Shown here piece by piece: positions 9,439-17,957 of a DNA stretch of 64,000 nt. Each line of letters opens with the position of its first letter. The stretch's first letter is position 1. The DNA is from HXMU1420-13 sp965601825. GTDB lineage: Bacteria; Bacteroidota; Rhodothermia; Balneolales; Balneolaceae. The stretch is taken from NCBI GenBank assembly GCA_965601825.1, contig OZ271839.1, positions 2,604,001 through 2,668,000 on the forward strand. Direction: 5' to 3'. A program made the position numbers and the translations under genes. The notes below the pieces were generated by a model. That model saw only the letters and a program-made list of their open reading frames with translations. It ran no database searches and had not been told where the DNA came from.

Positions 9439-9450
9439 GGAAGCGCTTCC
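9439..9450. promoter_or_regulatory. cre/LacI-type operator upstream of pflB
   Basis: Perfect 12-base palindrome GGAAGCGCTTCC in the 259-base gap between the OFA carrier and pflB. Central CG palindromes of this shape are typical LacI-family (CcpA, CcpA-like, Cra-like) sites. On the minus strand it shares the 13 bases AAGCGCTTCCAAA with the site before fbp. The rest of the gap has an AT-rich near-palindrome (about 9460-9530) of the TTGGATATTG kind that looks like another dispersed repeat. Confidence 0.6.
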
Positions 9451-9532
9451 GCGATTAATGTCCAATATCCAACAAGGAATATTCAATGAATACATTGAAT
9501 TTAGAAAATTGATTATTGGATATTGTTTATTA

Positions 9533-10999
9533 CTATCCTGCTTTTGCAAGCACTCTTTTCATCTCGATTTTCATCAATAATGAAACAATCAATGCAATAA
9601 CAAATGCTCCCCCGAAAATGTACAGACTCTGTTGATAGCTTTTTGTTTGTTCATACACATAGGAATTAAGTAAAGGCCCCACAATTCCGGCTAATGACCA
9701 AGCCGTTAATATAAAACCGTGAATGGTGGGCATTTCTTTGAGTCCAAATAAATCGCTGATGTAGGCCGGAATACTTGCAAAACCACCACCATAGCAAGTC
9801 AGGATAATGAAAGTTACCACCATGAATAAAATCGGGCTCGTAGTAAGATTCGCCAATAATGGAAATGCGATCATCTGGATTGCAAAGAAAGCCACATAAG
9901 TATTTGTTCTTCCAATATAATCCGAAAATGAAGCCCATAGAATGCGTCCAAAACCATTAAAAAGTGAAATTCCCATCACAAGCAGCGTCGACATCTCTAC
10001 TGAAAGTCGTACCATTTCATAGCCCATCTTCTTTGCCGTAGCAATTACGGCAATACCGCAAGACACATTTATGAATAGCATGATCCATAGGCCGTAAAAA
10101 CCAGGAGTTTTTAGCGCTTCAAATGCTGTGACATCAGGAACATTAATCATTTTACGCCGTCCATTACCATTTCCATTCAAATCGAATTGCTCGATATATC
10201 CTGCAGGCGGTGGAGCGATGTATAAGGCACTTGGCAACATCACCAATAAATAAATGATGCCTAACGCTACGAATGCAGTAACAATTTTAGATTTCTCATA
10301 CAGAACTACGGTTTTGTATGGTGATATTGAGGCTTGTAAAGTTTCAAATTCAACACTCTCTTCTTCCCCGTTTCGTTGCAATTCCATGAGTTGAGACTCT
10401 AAGTCTTTGAATTCTTCAAGCAGTGGAAGTTCAGCAATCAGGGCATTTGCTTCATTTGGATTATTGATAGTCAGATCTACATATTCTTTAGCAGAGATCT
10501 CATTTGGTAAAACCAATTCGTCCGATGGCGGATTGAATACATCGATTAAATGTGCACAAACAAGTCCACCAAATCCGAAGCCCATTATGGCTAATCCTGT
10601 TGCCAATCCGCGTCTATCCGGAAACCATTTTACCAAGGTAGATACCGGTGAGATGTAACCTAGCCCTAGGCCAATCCCACTTATCAAACCAAAAAATAGA
10701 AAGAACAACCAAAGGCTTTCTAAATAAACAGCCAGAGCTGAACCAAAAAGTCCGATGGAGAAGAAAGTGGCTGATAAAAGCCCTCCTCTTGATGGTCCAT
10801 AACGCTCAATAACACGCCCAAGAATCGCAGCTGAAAGTCCAAGCACAAAGATGGCTATACTGAAAGCCATAGAAGTGTTTGTGGCCGTCCAACCAAGCAT
10901 ATTTTCGAGGGGCATTTTCCATGCGCTATAGGCGTACACCGATCCAATTGAAATATGAACCCCAACTGCTGATGCCGCTATTAACCACCGATTCTTCAT
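9533..10999 (-). CDS. OFA-family MFS carrier, probable formate/organic-acid transporter
   Basis: Major facilitator protein of 488 residues with about 12 membrane segments. The N-terminus (SVYAYSAWKMPLE) and the GLGLGYISPV and GFGFGG segments are typical of the oxalate/formate antiporter (OFA) family. A charged loop of about 65 residues (near 155-220) separates helices in the middle of the protein. The gene starts after a good GGAGG. It precedes pflB and pflA on the same strand, so formate, lactate or pyruvate are plausible substrates, but the family also contains other monocarboxylate carriers. It takes the place a FocA channel occupies in enterobacteria. Confidence 0.8.
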   Translation of the reverse strand: MKNRWLIAASAVGVHISIGSVYAYSAWKMPLENMLGWTATNTSMAFSIAIFVLGLSAAILGRVIERYGPSRGGLLSATFFSIGLFGSALAVYLESLWLFFLFFGLISGIGLGLGYISPVSTLVKWFPDRRGLATGLAIMGFGFGGLVCAHLIDVFNPPSDELVLPNEISAKEYVDLTINNPNEANALIAELPLLEEFKDLESQLMELQRNGEEESVEFETLQASISPYKTVVLYEKSKIVTAFVALGIIYLLVMLPSALYIAPPPAGYIEQFDLNGNGNGRRKMINVPDVTAFEALKTPGFYGLWIMLFINVSCGIAVIATAKKMGYEMVRLSVEMSTLLVMGISLFNGFGRILWASFSDYIGRTNTYVAFFAIQMIAFPLLANLTTSPILFMVVTFIILTCYGGGFASIPAYISDLFGLKEMPTIHGFILTAWSLAGIVGPLLNSYVYEQTKSYQQSLYIFGGAFVIALIVSLLMKIEMKRVLAKAG

Positions 11000-11167
11000 T
11001 TCATTTCCTCCTATTAACCTTTCTATATGGAGTATTTCGAATTCGTTGCATAGATACGGGCATACTATGAACCTTTTATGAAGTGAAACATCCGCTTTGT
11101 AAAAATCATATTCTACTGGATATTAATTTGCTTGCCTTCGATATTCAGCATTGATTTTATTAAAGAA

Positions 11168-12160
11168 ATGCACCCGACAGAAACCACATATTTCTACAGA
11201 CTTATCGAGAGAAACAATTCTGAGCTTCAATACATGCTTGATCACCCCGAGGGAATCGTTAAAGAAGCTTACAAGGTAGCTGAATTCATAATGGATGAGA
11301 GAAAAGAATCTGCTAAATATCTTGAGTATTCTGATGAAGACTTAGTCAATGCATTGATGAAGATGGATAAAAAAGTATTCCCAGTGAGATACAAATTCAT
11401 CGAGACCGAGATTAAAAACCGAGATTTTGAACGTAGTGTAGATAATTTTGATGATGGATCTATAAAAGTAGCTACCATCTCAAGCAAGATGAAGTTTTCT
11501 TCATTTCTAAAATATAGAAAGAGACCCGATGTTTCTTTTAAGATTCAAGGTTACTCACCTCATGAATTCAGGCAAATTTCTGATGAGGATTTTCACTCTC
11601 TTCTATTTAATCGCGAGAATCCTGAAGTATTAGTTATTGAAGATAATAGGATTCGTTTATTTATTCATTTTGACTATTCAGAAGTTGAGTATGGTTTTAA
11701 GCTTTTTTATTTAGATAAATACAAGAACATGGAATACAAATCTATTCTCCATGGGCTTTCTGACGATTTTACTTTTCAAGTAATTTTTAATTTTATCGAA
11801 TCTGGTAAAACTGAATTACAGATTCTTAAATGGAATGAAGTACGCAATTCTACCCTTCGAACTTTAATTGCCAATTTACACCTCGTTCCAATTTGGATTT
11901 TCATAGTGGCAGTTGCCTTTCTATCTCTAGAAAGCAGTTTTCTTAGTTCAGGTATCTCAGCAATTGTCGATGAATTCATTCAAGCTAATAGTTTCTATTT
12001 TCCAGCTTTAATGCTTTTCACCATTATTCTAAGTGTCTTTAAGGATCGATATCAATTAGCGAATTTGGATAAACTTAGTACAAAAGAGGTTATTGATACC
12101 TTATCTGGTGTTTTTATGATCCCTTTCCTGGCATTATTAATCTATTCATTGCTTACTTGA
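11168..12160 (+). CDS. Uncharacterised protein with three C-terminal membrane segments
   Basis: I do not recognise this family. The open frame starts at a TTG (11132), but ATG 11168, preceded by AAAGAA, is the more likely start and gives about 330 residues. The first ~225 residues are soluble, charged and rich in Asp, Glu, Lys and aromatic residues. Three hydrophobic segments follow near the C-terminus (LVPIWIFIVAVAF, FPALMLFTIILSVF and MIPFLALLIYSLL). A membrane-anchored sensor or effector is possible. It ends about 15 bases before the repeat operator of the satD unit and is divergent from the OFA carrier. Confidence 0.7.
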   Translation: MHPTETTYFYRLIERNNSELQYMLDHPEGIVKEAYKVAEFIMDERKESAKYLEYSDEDLVNALMKMDKKVFPVRYKFIETEIKNRDFERSVDNFDDGSIKVATISSKMKFSSFLKYRKRPDVSFKIQGYSPHEFRQISDEDFHSLLFNRENPEVLVIEDNRIRLFIHFDYSEVEYGFKLFYLDKYKNMEYKSILHGLSDDFTFQVIFNFIESGKTELQILKWNEVRNSTLRTLIANLHLVPIWIFIVAVAFLSLESSFLSSGISAIVDEFIQANSFYFPALMLFTIILSVFKDRYQLANLDKLSTKEVIDTLSGVFMIPFLALLIYSLLT

Positions 12161-12174
12161 AGTATCAGCTAGTT

Positions 12175-12240
12175 TGATACAATTCTATTTGTTTCATTTT
12201 TTATGATACATATTGACTTGTATCATTTTTTTTGATACAA
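12175..12240. promoter_or_regulatory. Repeated TGATACA/TGTATCA operator before satD
   Basis: Four copies of the same half-site occur in 66 bases: TGATACAA at 12175-12182, TGATACA at 12204-12210, TTGTATCA at 12218-12225 and TGATACAA at 12233-12240. The last two form a perfect inverted repeat around seven T, and the second and third form another around eight bases. A weaker TGTTTCA is at 12190-12196. The last half-site ends seven bases before the satD ATG at 12247. This looks like a multi-site operator that also covers the translation start. Confidence 0.6.
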
Positions 12241-12246
12241 TTAACC

Positions 12247-12885
12247 ATGTCAACAATCCAAACCATATTGATGGGTGATGTAGAAGGAAGTTCCGGTCTG
12301 GAATCGGGATTTGTTCAGCATTCATTGGGTGAATTAGTTGAGAATATCAACAATGAACAAAAACCTTCTATTCTTTCACCTCTTACGATTACACTTGGTG
12401 ATGAATTCCAGGGAATTACCTCAAGTACTGAACATGGAATAGATCTTCTACTGGAACTCGAAGAATATCGCCTGAAGCATCAAATCCCCTATCGATTGCA
12501 CTATGTTCTGCTTGAAGGTGCAATTGATACAGAAATCAATACTGAAACAGCATATGGGATGCTGGGATCAGGACTTTCGAAAGCGAGAGAGTTATTATCC
12601 TCAAAGAAAAGAGATCGAAATCGTTTTGAGATCAGGCTTGAAGATGAGTTTATATCTATACAAATAAATAGGTTATTTTCTGTACTTGATGGAATTTCTG
12701 AATCGTGGAAAGTCTCAGATTTTCCTTTAATTCTTAATATGTTAACCGAGCCAAATAATCAAATTGTTGCCGATCAACATCAGAAAACACGAGCTCAAAT
12801 CTGGAAGCGACGTAAAACCCTACAGGTTGAGCACTACCGAACCATACAAGAAGTCATTAAAGATCTAATCAAAAAACCTTCATGA
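12247..12885 (+). CDS. satD: SatD-family protein
   Basis: Cytoplasmic protein of 212 residues from ATG 12247; an upstream in-frame TTG at 12232 lies inside the operator and is unlikely. The start ILMGDVEGSS and the later TLGDEFQGI are the hallmark motifs of the SatD family, named after a gene of the Streptococcus mutans sat (secretion and acid tolerance) operon. The fold resembles nucleotide-cyclase-like domains in broad outline, but no activity is established. The C-terminal ~45 residues are basic. It overlaps the next gene by four bases, so the two are translationally coupled. Confidence 0.75.
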   Translation: MSTIQTILMGDVEGSSGLESGFVQHSLGELVENINNEQKPSILSPLTITLGDEFQGITSSTEHGIDLLLELEEYRLKHQIPYRLHYVLLEGAIDTEINTETAYGMLGSGLSKARELLSSKKRDRNRFEIRLEDEFISIQINRLFSVLDGISESWKVSDFPLILNMLTEPNNQIVADQHQKTRAQIWKRRKTLQVEHYRTIQEVIKDLIKKPS

Positions 12886-13211
12886 CAGGAACATTGCTAA
12901 TTCTGTGGGTTGTAATGGAATTCATTGTGAATATGATCTTCCATTTTCTCAATACCCGAGTTTTTTCTTCAAATGATGATGAAGATCGCGGCTTGAAAAC
13001 CCGAGATGTTATCAAAGGAATACTTGAACGAGCTTTGTTGATTATTGGCCTGTTAAATGGCTATCCACACGTAATTACCGCTTTTGCTGCGTTGAAAATT
13101 GGAACGCGTATCAATGACACAGAACATAAAATTTCGAATGATTATTTTTTAATTGGCAATATTATCTCGCTCCTTGCTGCGTTGGGTTTGGTATTGATGT
13201 ACCAGAATTAG
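12882..13211 (+). CDS. Small membrane protein coupled to satD
   Basis: Protein of 109 residues with a hydrophobic N-terminal segment (residues 4-20), a middle hydrophobic stretch (residues 45-70) and a C-terminal membrane helix (residues 88-106), separated by an acidic loop (SSNDDEDRG). Its start overlaps the satD stop by four bases. SatD genes are often followed by a small membrane protein such as DUF3307; this one sits in the same place, but I cannot confirm family membership. Confidence 0.65.
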   Translation: MTGTLLILWVVMEFIVNMIFHFLNTRVFSSNDDEDRGLKTRDVIKGILERALLIIGLLNGYPHVITAFAALKIGTRINDTEHKISNDYFLIGNIISLLAALGLVLMYQN

Positions 13212-13240
13212 ATTACTCATGAAAAATAAATAGCCTTTGC

Positions 13241-14395
13241 ATGACCATTAATGAGATCTTTCTTGTATTGAGTTCTATTTTTGGAACTGCTGCGCTATTC
13301 AATATCGCTTTGTATTTCGGGTATCATCGAAAATCAGAATATCTGTTCTTTTCGCTTTATTGCGTTTTTCATGTCTTCAAAGTTTGGTTAAAAACATTTC
13401 CTGAAGAAGCATTACTCATTCCTTTGCTATCGCTTACAGTAAATGACCTTGTCTATTTATCAGTGGTATTCGGACTTTATTCTTTAAATGTGTTCTTCTT
13501 TTATCTCATAGACTATCGGAATAAAGTCCTCTATGCCTTAATCCTCGCTCCTATTTTTATTGCAGCCTATATTTTATTCTCTGAAAATGTATTCATTTAC
13601 ACGAGTGTCTCACTGGCAATTGCTCAGTGTATTTATTCATTACGAAGCAGTTCAAACTTATCTATTCACACAACCGGTTTAATCCTTTTACTGATATTGA
13701 GTTATTTTGGGGTTACCGGAATTGTACCTTTCGGTTACTTTATTGGAACTATTATTCTTGTAGCTTTGATGATGATTGCTTCGAGTAAAAATCTAGCCAA
13801 GCAAACTAAAGAGTTGAATGCAGCTACTCTCTTAGCTGCTCAATTAGAGAATCAATTATTAAAAAGTACTATTCGTCCACATTTCATATTGAATTCTCTT
13901 ACCTCACTCCAAGAACTAATTGAACATGAACCGGAAAAAGGATCAGAGTTTATTCAAAATCTCTCGGCTTTATTTCAATTCTTTTCAAAATCCAGCGACC
14001 AAAAACTAATTCCTATAGAGAAGGAATTAGAGTTAGTACATTCATTTCTAAACATAATGTCTACCCGGCAGAATAAGTCTTTTTCATTGTCGACAGAAAA
14101 TCTGGTTGATACCGATCTAATACCACCGGGAATATTCCTAACGTTGGTAGAGAATGGCATTACTCATGGGTTTAGTGATCAATCTATCGGTGATTTCTCT
14201 ATAAGAAAAGAAATACATGATAATGGGATCATTTATCGAATCTCAAATAATGGTTCTACGCCAGAAGAAATTGAGGAAGGCATAGGATTACAATTTGTTC
14301 GATCAAGGTTGAAAGAGAGTTATTTAGAGAATTTTGATCTACTGATTAATACTTCTAAATCCGGGTTTGAAACATCTATCTTAATTTATGACTAA
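13241..14395 (+). CDS. LytS/YehU-type membrane sensor histidine kinase
   Basis: Protein of 384 residues. About six or seven membrane helices fill residues 1-180. A short coiled segment follows, then a His_kinase (PF06580) domain whose phospho-acceptor is His214 in IRPHFILNSL. The ATPase part has LVENGITHG as its N-box and GIGLQFVRSRL as the late glycine box. It should phosphorylate the response regulator encoded immediately downstream, whose start overlaps this stop by one base (TAATG). No separate ligand-binding domain is visible, so the signal is probably sensed in the membrane. Confidence 0.9.
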   Translation: MTINEIFLVLSSIFGTAALFNIALYFGYHRKSEYLFFSLYCVFHVFKVWLKTFPEEALLIPLLSLTVNDLVYLSVVFGLYSLNVFFFYLIDYRNKVLYALILAPIFIAAYILFSENVFIYTSVSLAIAQCIYSLRSSSNLSIHTTGLILLLILSYFGVTGIVPFGYFIGTIILVALMMIASSKNLAKQTKELNAATLLAAQLENQLLKSTIRPHFILNSLTSLQELIEHEPEKGSEFIQNLSALFQFFSKSSDQKLIPIEKELELVHSFLNIMSTRQNKSFSLSTENLVDTDLIPPGIFLTLVENGITHGFSDQSIGDFSIRKEIHDNGIIYRISNNGSTPEEIEEGIGLQFVRSRLKESYLENFDLLINTSKSGFETSILIYD

Positions 14396-15099
14396 TGAGA
14401 ATTCTGGTTGTTGAGGATGAACATTTAGTTGCAAAGAGGTTGGTACGCTTCTTAGAGGAAGTAATTATTCATGATTCAGATATTCAATTAGAAAAGTCAT
14501 TGCATTCGGCGAATAGCTATCTAAAAAAGCATGAAATCGATCTTCTCTTTCTGGACTTGAATTTAGATGGAGCAGATGGCTTTGATGTATTAAGAAGCTA
14601 TCTCGACAAGTCTTTTGAAACGGTTGTTGTGTCAGCATACACTGATAAAGCTATACAAGCTTTTGAATTTGGAGTACTAGACTTTATTCCGAAACCATTT
14701 ACCATAGAACGAATAGAGAAAACGATATCCAGATATTTGGATTCTAAAAATCAAGAAAATAGAAAACAGATAAAAAATCTAAGGGTTAGAAAAAATGATC
14801 AGATTCTTTTTATACCGCTAGATGACATATCGCATATAGAAGCAGATTCGATTTATTCAAAAATATATACGGTTAAAGGAGAAAAGTATCTTTACGATAA
14901 GCCTCTAAAGAATTTCCTCCAGATCGCCCCTTCAAATTTTAAACGAATCCATCGATCGTTTGCAGTGGATATCACATTAATTGATGCTCTAGTTAGAATT
15001 CGTCAAAATCATTATGGGGTAAAACTACAATCCGGAATAGAAATCCCTATCAGTAGAAGACGTAAAGATGAAATCATGGAGATGATTTCGATTGGATAA
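14395..15099 (+). CDS. LytTR-type response regulator
   Basis: Protein of 234 residues. An N-terminal receiver has acidic residues ED near residue 7, phospho-acceptor Asp54 in LFLDLNL, and the conserved lysine in FIPKPF. A C-terminal LytTR DNA-binding domain (about 125-232) carries IRQNHYGVKL and EIPISRRRKDEI. It pairs with the kinase that overlaps its start. Targets are unknown; the following aminotransferase gene begins 83 bases downstream on the same strand. Confidence 0.93.
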   Translation: MRILVVEDEHLVAKRLVRFLEEVIIHDSDIQLEKSLHSANSYLKKHEIDLLFLDLNLDGADGFDVLRSYLDKSFETVVVSAYTDKAIQAFEFGVLDFIPKPFTIERIEKTISRYLDSKNQENRKQIKNLRVRKNDQILFIPLDDISHIEADSIYSKIYTVKGEKYLYDKPLKNFLQIAPSNFKRIHRSFAVDITLIDALVRIRQNHYGVKLQSGIEIPISRRRKDEIMEMISIG

Positions 15100-15182
15100 C
15101 CATTCAGAAGAAATTTGAACCAATTAAAAACTAGATTTCAGGCTATTAGCTAAAGATTCCTACTCTCGGAAAAAATCGAGAT

Positions 15183-16301
15183 ATGGAAACACGGCAAATA
15201 AATCGGAAAGAATGGCTTACAAAGGTATCGCTGCTGATCGCAGGCGGGGCTTTTTCAAACAATATCATTAGGTATGCAAATCAACTTACAAGTTACGTTG
15301 ATCAAAAGAACATCATACGATTAAGTAGTAATGAAAACCCTTATGGCCCCTCTGAGAATGTCTTAAATGCAATAGCAGAGCATTCCTCAAATACTGGGCG
15401 CTACCCTTTCTCGCTATCACAAGACCTTAAAGAAACCCTGGGAGAATATCATAACCTTCCGTCTGATTACTTTTTACTTGGCGCCGGAAGTTCACAATTA
15501 CTGGAGATACTGGCTTATTGGAGTTTTCATGAACAATTGGGTGTTACTTATTGTGAACCTAGCTTCAATATCTACCCCGATTTGGTTCGAGATTTAGGAG
15601 GATTGACCCAAAAAATACCTCTAACTAATAGCTTTGAATATCCACTTGATAGACTTAAAAGTGCAACTAGTTCTCATAGGGGAATATGCTATATAGTTAA
15701 TCCAAATAATCCAACCGGTGTTAAAATACCTGAAAGTACACTGAGGAAATTCTGTTCAAATGCGTCGTCAAGATCTTACCTGATTATTGATGAAGCTTAC
15801 ATTGAATATGAGAATGAAAGTGAATCAGTTATTGATATGATAGCTGAAAATAGTCGAATAATTGTTCTTCGTACTTTTTCCAAAATTTATGGACTTGCTG
15901 GTTTAAGGGTTGGATACATCGTGGCACATCCTGATGTGATACTCCAATTAAATGAATTCTCCATTTGGGATAATCATAGTCTGAATTCACTGGGATATGT
16001 AGCCGCTGAGGCAGCTCTTAAAGATCGCCAATTCGTTCAGTATAGTATTGATGCCAACAAGCGAATCAGAAATGAAGTTGTGGAAGAACTAAATAAGCTT
16101 GGAATAACCCCTCTTCCATCAAGTACAAGCTTCATTCTTTTCAAAACACCAAATAATGATGATTTACAATCAAAACTCAACGATTTAGGTATTCGAATTG
16201 GTCAGTTGACCTATAATCAAGATGTACTTGCCAGGGTTACGATCGGCACTGAAAATGAAATGAAGACCTTCATCCAACAAATACGCAACATATATAATTA
16301 A
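15183..16301 (+). CDS. HisC-like aminotransferase with export-like N-terminus
   Basis: PLP-dependent class I/II aminotransferase of 372 residues, close to histidinol-phosphate aminotransferases. The substrate-side motif LSSNENPYGPSENV is near residue 47, NPNNPTG near 173, DEAYIEY at 203-209, and the PLP lysine is Lys234 in TFSKIYGLAGLRVGY. The first 25 residues (NRKEWLTKVSLLIAGGAF) resemble a Tat-type signal but have Arg-Lys in place of Arg-Arg. No other his gene is nearby, so a dedicated role in histidine synthesis is doubtful. It is followed three bases later by an NTF2-like secreted protein. Confidence 0.85.
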   Translation: METRQINRKEWLTKVSLLIAGGAFSNNIIRYANQLTSYVDQKNIIRLSSNENPYGPSENVLNAIAEHSSNTGRYPFSLSQDLKETLGEYHNLPSDYFLLGAGSSQLLEILAYWSFHEQLGVTYCEPSFNIYPDLVRDLGGLTQKIPLTNSFEYPLDRLKSATSSHRGICYIVNPNNPTGVKIPESTLRKFCSNASSRSYLIIDEAYIEYENESESVIDMIAENSRIIVLRTFSKIYGLAGLRVGYIVAHPDVILQLNEFSIWDNHSLNSLGYVAAEAALKDRQFVQYSIDANKRIRNEVVEELNKLGITPLPSSTSFILFKTPNNDDLQSKLNDLGIRIGQLTYNQDVLARVTIGTENEMKTFIQQIRNIYN

Positions 16302-16303
16302 CC

Positions 16304-16738
16304 ATGAGATTTATACTTTCAACTTTACTGTTTGCCAGTCTAATAACGTTCAATTCTTTTGATTTAAATGCTCAATCAAATGCAGCTAATTTTGAAGAAA
16401 TAGCTGAAACACTAAACTATTATTTAGAAGGCGGCACAAATAATGATTTTGAGACGTTAGAAAAAGCCTTCCACCAAAATGCTACAATGAAATTCATCTC
16501 CGGTTCAGACTACAGAGAAGTTAATGCGGTTGATTTCTTTAGAGAAGGAATGAATCCCGGACCACCGCAAAATAGAAGAACTGAAATTGTTTCCATTGAG
16601 ATATCAGGTAATGTTGCTCATGCCCGGCTTTTGATCGAATATGAGACTTTCTATTTCCACGATTATATGCAACTCATAAAAATTGAAGATTCGTGGAAAA
16701 TTACCGCTAAAATATTTTATCGGGAGGATAAAGAATAA
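16304..16738 (+). CDS. Secreted NTF2-like (SnoaL/lumazine-binding-like) protein
   Basis: Small protein of 144 residues with a signal peptide ending near LNAQS. The rest has the pattern of NTF2-like cone folds: a helix with LNYYLEGGTNNDFETLEKAF, the strand MKFISGSDYREV, and a C-terminal WKITAKIFYRED. It resembles proteins annotated as putative lumazine-binding. No function can be assigned. It begins three bases after the aminotransferase stop and ends before a strong terminator, so it closes the operon. Confidence 0.7.
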   Translation: MRFILSTLLFASLITFNSFDLNAQSNAANFEEIAETLNYYLEGGTNNDFETLEKAFHQNATMKFISGSDYREVNAVDFFREGMNPGPPQNRRTEIVSIEISGNVAHARLLIEYETFYFHDYMQLIKIEDSWKITAKIFYREDKE

Positions 16739-16775
16739 AGCAAGAATGTTTGAGCTGACTGAGTCATCTATGGTT

Positions 16776-16820
16776 AAAGGGGATTGAACAATGCTTGCAT
16801 TGCACTCTCCCCTTTTCTTT
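16776..16820 (+). terminator. Rho-independent terminator
   Basis: Perfect outer arms AAAGGGGA (16776-16783) and TCCCCTTT (16808-16815) enclose a second stem CAATGC/GCATTG; T-rich sequence follows. It ends the aminotransferase/NTF2-like unit and separates it from the DUF5694 gene. Confidence 0.75.
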
Positions 16821-16860
16821 GTATTGGATATGAGATGAATCATGTTACTCACTGTAATAC

Positions 16861-17805
16861 ATGAACTTTAGGGAATTAAATACAACTATGAGATATCGAA
16901 ATTCATTAATCACTTCTCTTATAATAATCCTCTTGATAGGGTGCCAGGAAAAAAGGGTTCGACAGTCGGCTACAAATAATCAGCAAATAAAATCAGCTAT
17001 GCTGTTGGGTGTTTATCACTTCGACAACCCTGGAATGGATACTCATAATATGGAACTTGATGATTATCTATCCGAAAGTCGACAAAACGAGATTAAAGAA
17101 GTAGTAGAGCTATTGCAAGAATACAATCCAACAAAAATATTTATTGAGTTTACACCAGACATCCAACCCATGTTAGATAGTTTATACTATATGTATTTAG
17201 AAGATAAAATTACTCTTGAGTATATTAATGGTGCCAGAAATGAAGTATATCAAATTGGATTTAGGCTAGGAAAAAGATTAGATGGAATCGAGATAGTAGC
17301 TGTAGATCACCCAGGAAATTGGCTGGGACCATATGCAGACTTTATTGCTGATACTTTATCGCTGGATTTTTATAATGAAAAACAGGCAAATAGAACAGTT
17401 GAAATCGAAGAACGACAGAATAGATTTTTAGAAAATTCGATTAGAGAGAATCTGATTTATATAAATGATCCCAAGTCAATTGCCGGTAATCATGACTATT
17501 ACAATAATGTTGCAATAAAAGTTAAAGATACAGCTGAGATAATGTTCACTTATCAAGAAACTGAAGCTGAAATTGATGGTCTTCCTTATCTAATGAGATC
17601 CTTTGATTTTAACAATATCGGCGTTGATTTGGTAACTGAATGGTATAAACGAAATTTATTCATCTACAGAAACATTATTGAGAATGTCGAGACTGATGAT
17701 CGAATTCTCATAATTTTTGGTCAAGGTCATATTCATTATTTGAATCAACTACTTAGTGACAATCCCGAATTTGATTTAGTAAGTCCAAATGAAGTACTCG
17801 ATTAA
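16861..17805 (+). CDS. DUF5694-like lipoprotein (TraB/Tiki-superfamily-like)
   Basis: Predicted lipoprotein of 314 residues; the lipobox-like LLIGC lies near residue 28. A start at ATG 16888 would give a more usual signal length. The mature part begins LLGVYHFDNPGMD, and GQGHIHYLNQLL lies near the C-terminus. With FIEFTPDIQ between them, these match the His/Glu pattern of DUF5694 and the broader TraB/GumN/Tiki/EreA group, in which some members are metal-dependent hydrolases or peptidases. Activity here is unproven. It stands alone between a terminator and the SQR gene. Confidence 0.75.
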   Translation: MNFRELNTTMRYRNSLITSLIIILLIGCQEKRVRQSATNNQQIKSAMLLGVYHFDNPGMDTHNMELDDYLSESRQNEIKEVVELLQEYNPTKIFIEFTPDIQPMLDSLYYMYLEDKITLEYINGARNEVYQIGFRLGKRLDGIEIVAVDHPGNWLGPYADFIADTLSLDFYNEKQANRTVEIEERQNRFLENSIRENLIYINDPKSIAGNHDYYNNVAIKVKDTAEIMFTYQETEAEIDGLPYLMRSFDFNNIGVDLVTEWYKRNLFIYRNIIENVETDDRILIIFGQGHIHYLNQLLSDNPEFDLVSPNEVLD

Positions 17806-17957
17806 GTTTTATGCTTATCACAATAAATACACTAAAAATTAACTCTTGTATGAGCGATTATTACCTGTATTAATACTTGTCATAACAATGGCTTCATAAA
17901 TCCTTCACATACCGAGTTCATACTGTACTAGTCTAATCAACAATTTGGAGGTACAAT

